Assembly: GCF_000975115.1 (NCBI RefSeq)
Contig: NZ_BBRE01000001.1
Coordinates: 1,444,288 to 1,508,287, forward strand
Direction: 5' to 3'
DNA: 64,000 nt
Source: Demequina oxidasica
GTDB taxonomy: Bacteria > Actinomycetota > Actinomycetes > Actinomycetales > Demequinaceae
Shown here: in pieces, positions 51,872-60,364 of the stretch
Position numbering within the stretch: position 1 is the stretch's first letter
Layout of the letters: every line of letters starts with the position of its first letter
Translations under genes and position numbers: made by a program
Notes under the pieces: model-generated
The model's database searches: none
Seen by the model: only the letters and a program-made list of their open reading frames with translations
Told to the model about the DNA's origin: nothing

Positions 51872-53209
51872 GTGTCGCAATCCGTAGGTGCTCCGAGTGC
51901 GCTCGTGAGGGTGTCCGTGTTGATTGACGAGCGCCAACTGGATGTTGGTATAGCCGCCAGCGTCCCGCTAATCGAGGTCATGCCAGGTTTCGCTCGTAGC
52001 CTCGGTGTGCTTGACCCTGCCCTTGTTCACGGAGGCTACGCACTGCAGCGAGCCGACGGCACGACCCTCGATGCCAGCCTCAGCGCCACCGCACAGGGAA
52101 TTCACGACGGAGACCTCCTGACGCTGCTTCGCGGTACCGCCTTCAAGGAGCCCCGGGTCTACGACGACGTGACCGAGGCCGTGATCGACGCGGCGACCGA
52201 ACACCACGGGGAGTGGACTCCCCGGGACAACTCGCGCACCGCGCTCGCCGTGAGTCTTACCTTTCTGTTGCTCTGCGCCGTTCTGCTGCTAAGCGCGGGC
52301 GCCTCACTGCCCCTCGGCCCCCTCATCGCCGGTGGTGGCGCCGTCGTCCTCCTTGCAGCATCGGCTGTGTTGGGACGCCTCGGCCAGACAGAGTCGGGGC
52401 AGGCCTTCGGACTGGCCGCCGCCGTCTACGCGGGCATCGCAGGTTTCCTCGCCGTCACCGATAGCACGGTGTGGGGGTGGCCGCTGGCTGCAGCATCGGG
52501 CGCGGTCATGCTCGCCGGAGGGATCGCCTTCGCGTTCACCCCGCGCAGACCCGAAACGCAGTTCATTCCTATTGCGTGGGGGCTGATCGTCGGGATTCCG
52601 GCGCTCATCACGGGCCTCGTTCCCGATGCCGTCCTCCCCGCATATGCCGTGATGGTCGCGCTCGCGGGCGCCCTGGGCAACCTGTTGCCGTGGCTCGCTC
52701 TCAGCTCTACGCGCATTCGGGTGATCTCTCCCCAAAGTGACCAGGAGATCTTCGCGGTGCCCGGTGAGATCGATGCCAATGCGGTGAAGGCTCGCGCCGC
52801 GGCGGGTGCGCGGGTCCTCAATTCGCTACGCATTGCGGTGGGCCTCGCGGTGCTGGTCGCGACCCCGCTGGTGGCCGGAGCCAATGCCGCTGGTGCGTTG
52901 CTCACTGCCTTCGTGTTTGTGGGAATGATGTTCCAATCCCGCCAGGTCTACGCGAGGGCTTCGGTGCTCATCGTGATGACCTTAGGTGCGCTTGGCCTCG
53001 CCGCCACCGCCCTCACCGTGCTCTTCGAGCAGCCCCACCTACGCACGCCTCTGCTCGTGGTGTTGCTGGTGGCCACGGCGGTGCTCATTGGGCTGACTCT
53101 GCTCAGTCCTGGCGCGAGGTTGAAGCTGGCACGCGCGGCGGACACGGTCGAAGTGCTTCTCCTGGTGGCGATGCTTCCGCTAGGCATTCTCGCGGCTGGC
53201 TGGGCATAG
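51872..53209 (+). CDS. eccD: Type VII secretion membrane protein EccD
   Basis: This 445-residue protein has an N-terminal ubiquitin-like domain (ALVRVSVLIDERQLDVGIAA ... GDLLTLLRG, about 12-98) and about 11 membrane helices, the standard EccD build that forms the rim of the ESX channel. GTG at 51872 follows GGGAGGAAG by 6 nt. It is followed three bases later by the eccB/mycP fusion gene. A second EccD-type protein is encoded at 42918-44297. Confidence 0.92.
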   Translation: MSQSVGAPSALVRVSVLIDERQLDVGIAASVPLIEVMPGFARSLGVLDPALVHGGYALQRADGTTLDASLSATAQGIHDGDLLTLLRGTAFKEPRVYDDVTEAVIDAATEHHGEWTPRDNSRTALAVSLTFLLLCAVLLLSAGASLPLGPLIAGGGAVVLLAASAVLGRLGQTESGQAFGLAAAVYAGIAGFLAVTDSTVWGWPLAAASGAVMLAGGIAFAFTPRRPETQFIPIAWGLIVGIPALITGLVPDAVLPAYAVMVALAGALGNLLPWLALSSTRIRVISPQSDQEIFAVPGEIDANAVKARAAAGARVLNSLRIAVGLAVLVATPLVAGANAAGALLTAFVFVGMMFQSRQVYARASVLIVMTLGALGLAATALTVLFEQPHLRTPLLVVLLVATAVLIGLTLLSPGARLKLARAADTVEVLLLVAMLPLGILAAGWA

Positions 53210-53212
53210 TCG

Positions 53213-55912
53213 ATGGCATCGAAGAAGGACCTGATTGATGCCCAAAGCTTCAGTCGTCGCCGCCTGCTCACCGCCTTCACCGCCGGCGCACCGGGAGGCA
53301 AGGAACTCGAGCCAGCTAAGCCGATGCGGGCCGTCGTTGCGGGCATTTCACTCGCCGCGCTGGTGCTGGTGGCAGGCGTCTTTTACGGGCTGCTCAAGCC
53401 AGGCTTGCCGCCGAGTTGGGAGACCAACGCGCTGATTCTGGTGAGCGACTCCGGCGCGCGTTACTTTTCCAGTAACGGCACGTTGTATCCGGTCATCAAC
53501 TCTACGAGCGCGCGCCTGTTGGCGCCCGGGGGCGAACTCAACGTCTTGGGCACGGACAGTGGGTCGCTCGACGGGATCCCCATCGGCCCGACGGTCGGCA
53601 TTGTGGGTGCGCCTGACGATGTTCCCGGCGCGGAGAACCTCATCAACAGCGGCTGGGTGGCGTGTCCCGTGGGCAACGGCACCGCGGTGGACCTCGCAGG
53701 CAACGCCGACGCCGCACCCGAGGGCGCTGGCACGGTAGTGACCAGCGACGACGTGACGTACGTCATCGCTGGCTCTCACCGCTATGCCGTGTCGCCCGAC
53801 GCGCCGGACAACGTCTCCTCCGTGCTGCGCGCGGTAGGCCTTGCGGACCAGGTGCCACTGGAGGTCGACAGCCGCTGGCTCAATCTGTTCACGGCGGGCG
53901 GCGACCTCGAGCCATTGACTATCGCGGGCGCGGGTAATGCAGCGCCGGGGACTGACCTGTTAGTCGGTCAAGTCATCAGTCAGGACGCGACAGAGGCTCG
54001 CTATTTGGTCACCCCGGAGGGCACGCTCGCCCCGCTGTCTCCCCTTGCGTACCGGCTCTACCTGATTGGGACTGGCGCGTCGCTTGGCGAGTCTGTCGAG
54101 GTCTCCTCGTCCGACACCATCGGAGTCGAAACCGATCCTGAATCCGAATACGGTGCTGACTGGCCCGCCGAGGTTCTCACGGAGTTGCCAACTGATGAGT
54201 TCCCGTGCGCGTTGCTCGACGCACAGGGAGGCGGAGAGTCGGGTTCGGCTCTCGCCTCGGTCTCAACGTTGCCCGATGCCGCCGCGGTCTCGGTTCCCGC
54301 GCGCGGGGGTGCGCTGGTGTTGGCGGGAGGTGAAGGCATCGATTCGGTGAGTGGCTACGTACTCGTCGACGAACTCGGCACTGCCTACGCAATTCCGTCG
54401 CCCGCAGGCGAGGACGCGCCGGGCATTGACGACGTGCTATTGCGCCTCGGATACACGAAAGACGATGCAGGGCAGGCCACCTCGGCCTGGATGCAATTCT
54501 TCGCCGCCGGGCCCGATCTCACGATCGAGGCCGCGCGCCGGACGCCTCAAGGCGTGCCGGCCGTGACGGATCAACCGTCTCCCGACTCGTCTACCCAACC
54601 GTCCGCAGGGGAAGCGGACGCGGCCGCGTCTGCGACCACGGCATCGGCCGCCGTACTGCCCTCCCTGGCGAGGGGTCACTCGTTTGTCGCCGATTCAACG
54701 GTGCAGGCTTGCGAAGACGGAGTCGAGCAGTTCGTCACTGAACGTCCGCCGGCGCTGAGCATGTTGCAGGCCACCGAGGCGAATACCCTCGCCACCGGCG
54801 AAGGTGTCACCGTTGCCGTGGTCGATTCCGGAATCGACGCCGACAACAAGCACCTTCGCGGCGTGGTGGTTGGTGGTATCAATCTGGTGGGCGACGGCGA
54901 GGACGCGCGCGGCATGACCGACGTGTTTGGTCATGGCACTCAGGTGGCGGGGATCATCGCCGCGAATTCAGTGGCGGGATCCGGAGTCGTGGGGGTGGCT
55001 CCCGACGTGAAGTTACTCTCCGTCCGCGTGTTCCGCGGCACCGACGACGACTCCATCGCGGCGGGGTACGACGCCACGCCCGCGCGGATGGCGGAGGGCA
55101 TTCGCTGGGCCGTCGACCAGGGTGCTGACATCATCAACGTATCCCTCAGCGACACCGGAGACGACACCGGGGTGCGCGAGGCCGTAACCTTCGCCGACGC
55201 GCGCGGCGCCCTCGTGGTCGCCAGCGCTGGTAACCGCCAAACCGCGACCAGCGAACTCGACGGCCCGCGCTATCCGGCCGCATACCCCGCTGCCCTCGCG
55301 GTGACGGCGGTGGACGCGGCGGGCAACGGGACGCCCGATTCGATCCACGGCCCACACGTCGAACTCGCAGCACCGGGGCAGGACGTCCTCACCTCAATGT
55401 CTACCGGTGGCGACTGCATGTACGCGAACGACAAGCCGTCGTCTAGCTACGCCACCGCCTACGCGAGTGGAGCGGCGGCTTTAGTTGCGGGTTTGCACAG
55501 AGACGAGACTCCCGCCCAGTGGCAGTATCGCCTGATGGCGAGCGCCACTCGCGGTAACCCCGACGTCCGGAGCGATGTGGTGGGTTGGGGCAACCTTCAG
55601 CCCTATGACGCCCTCGTGATGGTGCCAGGCAGCGGCGAGCGCGGCCCGGCCAACCCCTTCACCGGGCAGAGCGGTCTCACTGTGGACGCACCCACTGCCG
55701 CACTGGTGCCACACCAGACTGAGTCGCCCTTCGCCGACACTCAGACGATGTTCGTGGTGGTCGCACTGGGCGCTGCAGTGCTATTGGGGACGCTCGCCAC
55801 CGTATTGGTCGTGCGGCGCCAGTCAGATGTGGTCGCCCCTAAGGTCGACCAAGGCGACGGAATGCTCGACAAAATCAAGGGCGCCTCCACGCGCATTATG
55901 CCCGGGGAGTAA
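53213..55912 (+). CDS. EccB-mycosin fusion protein
   Basis: This 899-residue protein fuses two ESX core components in one chain. Residues 1-62 contain the EccB-type cytoplasmic tail and single membrane helix (about 40-61). The EccB periplasmic-type repeat domain runs to about residue 440 (YPVINSTSARLLAPGGELNV and later repeats), followed by a disordered Ser/Ala linker. Residues 505-840 are a subtilisin/mycosin domain with Asp538 (AVVDSGID), His574 (GHGTQVAG), oxyanion Asn674 (ASAGN) and Ser745 (SSSYATAYASG). A C-terminal helix (about 849-871) and basic tail end it. All catalytic residues are intact. ATG is 3 bp after eccD. Confidence 0.93.
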   Translation: MASKKDLIDAQSFSRRRLLTAFTAGAPGGKELEPAKPMRAVVAGISLAALVLVAGVFYGLLKPGLPPSWETNALILVSDSGARYFSSNGTLYPVINSTSARLLAPGGELNVLGTDSGSLDGIPIGPTVGIVGAPDDVPGAENLINSGWVACPVGNGTAVDLAGNADAAPEGAGTVVTSDDVTYVIAGSHRYAVSPDAPDNVSSVLRAVGLADQVPLEVDSRWLNLFTAGGDLEPLTIAGAGNAAPGTDLLVGQVISQDATEARYLVTPEGTLAPLSPLAYRLYLIGTGASLGESVEVSSSDTIGVETDPESEYGADWPAEVLTELPTDEFPCALLDAQGGGESGSALASVSTLPDAAAVSVPARGGALVLAGGEGIDSVSGYVLVDELGTAYAIPSPAGEDAPGIDDVLLRLGYTKDDAGQATSAWMQFFAAGPDLTIEAARRTPQGVPAVTDQPSPDSSTQPSAGEADAAASATTASAAVLPSLARGHSFVADSTVQACEDGVEQFVTERPPALSMLQATEANTLATGEGVTVAVVDSGIDADNKHLRGVVVGGINLVGDGEDARGMTDVFGHGTQVAGIIAANSVAGSGVVGVAPDVKLLSVRVFRGTDDDSIAAGYDATPARMAEGIRWAVDQGADIINVSLSDTGDDTGVREAVTFADARGALVVASAGNRQTATSELDGPRYPAAYPAALAVTAVDAAGNGTPDSIHGPHVELAAPGQDVLTSMSTGGDCMYANDKPSSSYATAYASGAAALVAGLHRDETPAQWQYRLMASATRGNPDVRSDVVGWGNLQPYDALVMVPGSGERGPANPFTGQSGLTVDAPTAALVPHQTESPFADTQTMFVVVALGAAVLLGTLATVLVVRRQSDVVAPKVDQGDGMLDKIKGASTRIMPGE

Positions 55913-56729
55913 CGCTCACCCTGCTCGCGAGCGCGTCCGCCACGTCCGGCCAGATTTCGTTGGGCGCCGTCAACAGGGGCGCGCCCTGGACTCCAGGAAG
56001 GTAGTCGCTGCCGTCGAGTCGCCGAATGGTGAAGCCCGCTTCGCGGACAATCGCTGCTGCGGGGGCGTGATCCCAGGCGTGAGTGCGCGAGAACAACACG
56101 TAGTCGGTGGTGCCCTGCAGCAGGTCCGCGTAGTCCCAGCCGGCACACATGCGCGGCTCGGCAATCTCGCCGATGCTCGCCTGGGCCTCCAGGAGCGCGT
56201 ACCTGGCGTCTGGGTCAATGTAGCGGGCCGATGCCACGCCGCGCAGGGTGCCGAGCGTCCGCCCGCTGGACGCCTCGTCCCCGACGACCCGGACGGGAAT
56301 CGGCTTGCCGTTGAGGGTCGCGCCCTTGCCGCGTACTCCTATATATAGGTCACCAGTCTCGGGGTGCAGGATCCAACCCGCGGTCGCGACCCCCGCTTCC
56401 ATGTACGCCACCATGACCGCGTAAGTCTCGGAACCGTGCACAAAGTGATACGTGCCGTCGACCGGGTCGACAACCCAGGCGGCCGATGCATCGGCTAGAA
56501 GGTCGGGGAGCGCCGGGTTCTCGGCGGTCGCCTCCTCGCCCACGACGGGGACATCAACAATCTCGCGCAGGCGCTTGGTGAGGAAGATCTCGGCGTTCTT
56601 GTCCGCCTCCGTGACGTAGTCATTGGGGCCCTTGAGAGCGATGTCGCCCTCGGCCAGGGCGCGGAAGCGGGGGCGAATTTCGGCATCGGCTGCATCGGTC
56701 ATTGCCAGGGCTACGTGAGTGATGTCCAT
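55896..56729 (-). CDS. Inositol monophosphatase family protein
   Basis: This 277-residue Mg-dependent phosphatase has a metal-binding Glu in VVGEEATAENP, the signature WVVDPVDGTYHFVHG and the C-terminal WDHAPAAAIVREAG (W-D-x-A motif). The family includes inositol-1-phosphatase, histidinol-phosphatase (HisN) and fructose bisphosphatase; the exact substrate is open. ATG at 56729 is used; an upstream in-frame start would add seven residues. It overlaps the convergent eccB-mycP gene by 17 bp. Confidence 0.92.
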   Translation of the reverse strand: MDITHVALAMTDAADAEIRPRFRALAEGDIALKGPNDYVTEADKNAEIFLTKRLREIVDVPVVGEEATAENPALPDLLADASAAWVVDPVDGTYHFVHGSETYAVMVAYMEAGVATAGWILHPETGDLYIGVRGKGATLNGKPIPVRVVGDEASSGRTLGTLRGVASARYIDPDARYALLEAQASIGEIAEPRMCAGWDYADLLQGTTDYVLFSRTHAWDHAPAAAIVREAGFTIRRLDGSDYLPGVQGAPLLTAPNEIWPDVADALASRVSVTPRA

Positions 56730-56873
56730 AGGCCCATGGTGACACCCCAAAGCAACGGATTGGTAAACACCTCAAAAGGCCCCCGGGTGGCGGCATCGGT
56801 TTCGGTATGTATTCTGTGACCGACGCGCCCCTTATATTGTGGGCTCACGCCATCTGACTAGAAAGTAGGTCCC

Positions 56874-59576
56874 ATGACCCGCAAACTCGTGATTGTCGAG
56901 TCTCCCACCAAGGCCGGAACCATTGGCGGTTACCTTGGCGACGACTACGACGTCGTGTCGAGCGTGGGTCACATTCGCGACATCCCGGAGCCCCGGGAGA
57001 TGCCTGCGGAGGTGAAGAAGGGCCCGTTCGGTAAGTACGGCGTCGACGTCGAGAACGGCTTCGAGCCCTATTACCAAGTGTCGGTGCGCGCCAAGAAGAC
57101 CGTGGCGGACATCAAGCGCCGCCTCAAGGACGCCGACGAGCTCTATCTCGCAACTGATGAGGACCGCGAGGGAGAGGCCATCGCTTGGCACCTGCTCGAG
57201 GTGCTCAAGCCCAAGGTGCCCGTGAAGCGTCTGGCCTTCCATGAGATTACCCGCGAGGGAATCGAGCGCGCCATGGCGGCGCCGCGTGACATTGACATGG
57301 AGATGGTGGAGGCGCAAGAGACGCGCCGCATCCTGGACCGCCTGTACGGCTGGGACATGTCCGACGTGATGCGCCGCAAGGTGGGCCAGGGCTCGAGCGC
57401 CGGCCGCGTGCAGTCCGTCGCGCTGCGACTCGTGGTGGACCGCGAGAAGGAGCGCATGGCGTTCCAGAGCGCCGAGTACTGGGACCTCACCGCGACGTTC
57501 GCCGCGAAGGAAGGGCCCGATGCCGGGACGAAGTTTGTGTCTAAGCTCGCCAAGGTGGATGGCGCTCGCGTTGCGAGCGGTAAGGACTTTGACGACCGCG
57601 GTGTGCTGACGTCAGACAAGGCTCACCACCTGACCGCCGGCGCCGCCGGTGCGCTGGCGGCCGGCTTGGCCAACGCCGACTTCTCTGTGATCAATGTGGC
57701 CTCGAAGCCGTACAAGAAGCGTCCGGTCGCGCCGTTCATCACGTCGTCGCTGATCCAGGAGGCAAGCCGCAAACTGAGCCTCGGTGCCCGTCAGGCGATG
57801 GGCGTCGCGCAGGCCCTATACCAGCAGGGTTACATCACCTATATGCGTTCGGACTCGCCCACGCTATCGAGCGAGGCCATCAAGGCTGCTCGGTCACAGG
57901 CCATCGAGTTGTTTGGCTCGGATGCGGTGCCGACCTCGCCGCGCATTTACGCCTCTGCGGACTCGAATGCTCAGGAGGCGCACGAGGCCATCCGCCCGTC
58001 GGGTGACAAGTTCCGCACGCCCGAGTCGCTGCGCACGCAGCTTCGCGGCGACGAGTTCCGCATGTACGAGATGATCTGGAAGCGCACGCTCGCCTCCCAG
58101 ATGGCCGATGCCGTGGGAACTACCTCGACCATCACGATTGGGGCGAAGTCCTCCGCCGGTCACGCGGTCGAGTTCACTAAGTCCGGCACCATCCTCACCT
58201 CGCCCGGCTTCCGCGCGCTCTACATCGAGACCACTGAGGCCAAGCGTTACGAGGACGAGGACGGCAAGCAGCCGTCCGACGGCGACTCGCGTCTGCCGCA
58301 GGTGGCCGAGGGTGACGGCGTCGACGCCAGCGACCTCGAGCCGCTTACCCACGCCACCAACCCGCCGCCCCGCTTCACGCAGGGTGCGATGATCAAGGAA
58401 CTCGAGGACCGCAAGCTGGGTCGCCCGTCGACGTACGCGTCCACGGTCGACACGATCATCTCGCGTGGTTACGTAAGTATTGTGCGCCGCAACTTGGTCC
58501 CCACGTGGCTCGCGTTCTCCATCGTCGGTCTGCTTGAGGAGCACTTCCCGTCGCTGGTTGACTACGGCTTCACTGCCGATATGGAGGCTGGGCTGGACCG
58601 CATCGCGGCCGGCGACCGCGCCATGAAGGACTGGCTGCAGGAGTTCTACTTCGGCAGCCCCAACGTCGAGCAGCAAGGATTGCGCGAGCTCCTCGAGAAC
58701 ATGGGCGAGATTGACGCCCGCGCCATCAACACGTTCATGATCGGCGACGGCATCGCGGCCCGCAACGGCCGCTATGGCCCGTACGTGGAGCGGGAAGTCG
58801 ACGGTGAGCAGCAGCGCGCCTCGATCCCCGAGGATTTGGCCCCCGACGAGCTTACGGTCGCCAAGGCCGAGGAGCTGTTCGAGACCCAGGGCGGCGACGA
58901 GCGCGAGTTGGGCACTCACCCGGAAACCGGCCGCACCATCGTCGCGAAGGCCGGCCGCTTTGGCCCGTACGTAACCGAGGTACTGCCGGAGGACTCCAAG
59001 GAACGTCCCAAGACGGCGTCGCTGTTCAAGTCGATGCAGCTCGAGACTATTGGTCTGGACGACGCGGTGGTGCTCATGAGCCTGCCGCGCGTGGTGGGCA
59101 TCGACCCCGAGGACAACGCGGAGATCACAGCGCAGAATGGCCGCTACGGCCCGTACCTGAAGAAGGGCACGGACTCGCGCACCATTGACTCCGAGGATCA
59201 GTTGCTCGACATCACGCTCGACGAGGCGCTAGCAATCTATGCGCAGCCTAAGCGTGGACGTGGCCGTACCGCGGCGCCGCCCCTCAAGGAGCTGGGCACC
59301 GACCCCGTGAGTGAGAAGGCGATCGTCATCAAGGCCGGCCGCTTTGGCGAGTACATCACCGACGGCGAGACCAACGTGACCATCCCGCGCGGCGAGACCG
59401 TGGATGAGATGAACCACGAGCGCGCTGTTGAGTTGCTCGCGGACAAGCGTGCCAAGGGTCCCGCGAAGAAGAAGCGTGCACCTGCCAAGAAGAAGGCGCC
59501 GGCCAAGAAGGCTGCGGCTAAGAAGCCCGCTGCGAAGAAGGCTCCCGCGAAGAAGGCTGCGCCAAAGAAGGAGTAG
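56874..59576 (+). CDS. topA: DNA topoisomerase I
   Basis: This 900-residue type IA topoisomerase relaxes negative supercoils. It has the Toprim domain (KLVIVESPTKAGTIGGYLGD ... ATDEDREGEAIAWHLL) and catalytic Tyr323 in GYITYMRSDSP, with Arg following. No zinc fingers are present. The end is a basic tail of about 35 residues made of Lys-Ala-Pro repeats (KKAPAKKAAAKKPAAKK), as in actinobacterial TopA, where it increases processivity. The 3' end overlaps the convergent DUF998 gene by 59 bp. Confidence 0.97.
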   Translation: MTRKLVIVESPTKAGTIGGYLGDDYDVVSSVGHIRDIPEPREMPAEVKKGPFGKYGVDVENGFEPYYQVSVRAKKTVADIKRRLKDADELYLATDEDREGEAIAWHLLEVLKPKVPVKRLAFHEITREGIERAMAAPRDIDMEMVEAQETRRILDRLYGWDMSDVMRRKVGQGSSAGRVQSVALRLVVDREKERMAFQSAEYWDLTATFAAKEGPDAGTKFVSKLAKVDGARVASGKDFDDRGVLTSDKAHHLTAGAAGALAAGLANADFSVINVASKPYKKRPVAPFITSSLIQEASRKLSLGARQAMGVAQALYQQGYITYMRSDSPTLSSEAIKAARSQAIELFGSDAVPTSPRIYASADSNAQEAHEAIRPSGDKFRTPESLRTQLRGDEFRMYEMIWKRTLASQMADAVGTTSTITIGAKSSAGHAVEFTKSGTILTSPGFRALYIETTEAKRYEDEDGKQPSDGDSRLPQVAEGDGVDASDLEPLTHATNPPPRFTQGAMIKELEDRKLGRPSTYASTVDTIISRGYVSIVRRNLVPTWLAFSIVGLLEEHFPSLVDYGFTADMEAGLDRIAAGDRAMKDWLQEFYFGSPNVEQQGLRELLENMGEIDARAINTFMIGDGIAARNGRYGPYVEREVDGEQQRASIPEDLAPDELTVAKAEELFETQGGDERELGTHPETGRTIVAKAGRFGPYVTEVLPEDSKERPKTASLFKSMQLETIGLDDAVVLMSLPRVVGIDPEDNAEITAQNGRYGPYLKKGTDSRTIDSEDQLLDITLDEALAIYAQPKRGRGRTAAPPLKELGTDPVSEKAIVIKAGRFGEYITDGETNVTIPRGETVDEMNHERAVELLADKRAKGPAKKKRAPAKKKAPAKKAAAKKPAAKKAPAKKAAPKKE

Positions 59577-60261
59577 GCGCTAGCTCGCCAGCCTGGACAC
59601 GCCGCATAGGTGCGTGGCTCCCGGCTGGCCGGCGGAGTCGTGTTCCAAGCGCCCAGAGCCACCCGGGGATTAGCACCGCCGCAAGTGTGCGTTGCCACCA
59701 GCCAAACCCGTCGCCCACCAGCATTGGCCACGCGGTGAAGGTCGCGAACAGCGCCATCGCCAACGAACCAAAGACGAGAGATGGGATCGCCCAACCGGCC
59801 CACGCATCGGCCGTACGGAAGGCGGCCCACCCCACAAAACCGAGCAGAATCAACGCGATGAACGCAGCCCCAGCAGCCCGCGAGTGGACGATGCCCTCGA
59901 TGCTGTGCGACTCGGTACCGAGCGGATCCGCGCGGAAGAGGCCCGCGGTAAGCATCCCGAGTGCAGCAATGCCCGCGAGGGTGGCGAGCACTGTGGCGCC
60001 ACGGATCCCGGTGAGCGATCGACGCAGGCCAAAGCCCGCTGCGGCCCACCCTGCGGCGTTGATCAGGAACGCCAGACGCATGACCCAGGCCCAGTCGCCG
60101 CGTGCGTAGTTTGAGATGTACGCGTTGCCGGGCGACAGGTCGGGGCGGATGAGGTGGAACGCCGCGACGGTTGCGATCCACACGGCGGCGCCCGTGATCG
60201 CGATGGCGCCAAGGGTGCTGGTGCTTAGGGGCGCGCGACGGTGGCTGTTAGTGGCTTGCAT
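59518..60261 (-). CDS. DUF998-family membrane protein
   Basis: This protein of about 247 residues has six to seven membrane helices and the DUF998 pattern (IRPDLSPGNAYISNYARGDWAW; GIRGATVLATLAGIAALGML; LGTESHSIEGIVHSRAAGAA). Its function is not established. The start ATG at 60261 is used; a GTG at 60276 is an alternative. The last 18-20 residues (Ser/Pro-rich) are encoded antisense to the Lys-Ala tail of topA, since no earlier stop exists in this frame. Confidence 0.85.
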   Translation of the reverse strand: MQATNSHRRAPLSTSTLGAIAITGAAVWIATVAAFHLIRPDLSPGNAYISNYARGDWAWVMRLAFLINAAGWAAAGFGLRRSLTGIRGATVLATLAGIAALGMLTAGLFRADPLGTESHSIEGIVHSRAAGAAFIALILLGFVGWAAFRTADAWAGWAIPSLVFGSLAMALFATFTAWPMLVGDGFGWWQRTLAAVLIPGWLWALGTRLRRPAGSHAPMRRVQAGELAPTPSLAQPSSREPSSQRAS

Positions 60262-60364
60262 GTGACTGGTTCGCACGCCAGATCGTACTGGTTGGGTCGT
60301 GAATCTCAGTTCGGCGAGAACCGGGGAGACTCGCCCGACGAGTGGCTAAGATGCCCAGCCTAAG

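Noticed and set aside
53213-55912. Possibility that the EccB-mycosin gene is two genes with a missed stop
   Set aside because: The frame is open without interruption through the linker, and the linker has no internal start with a ribosome site.
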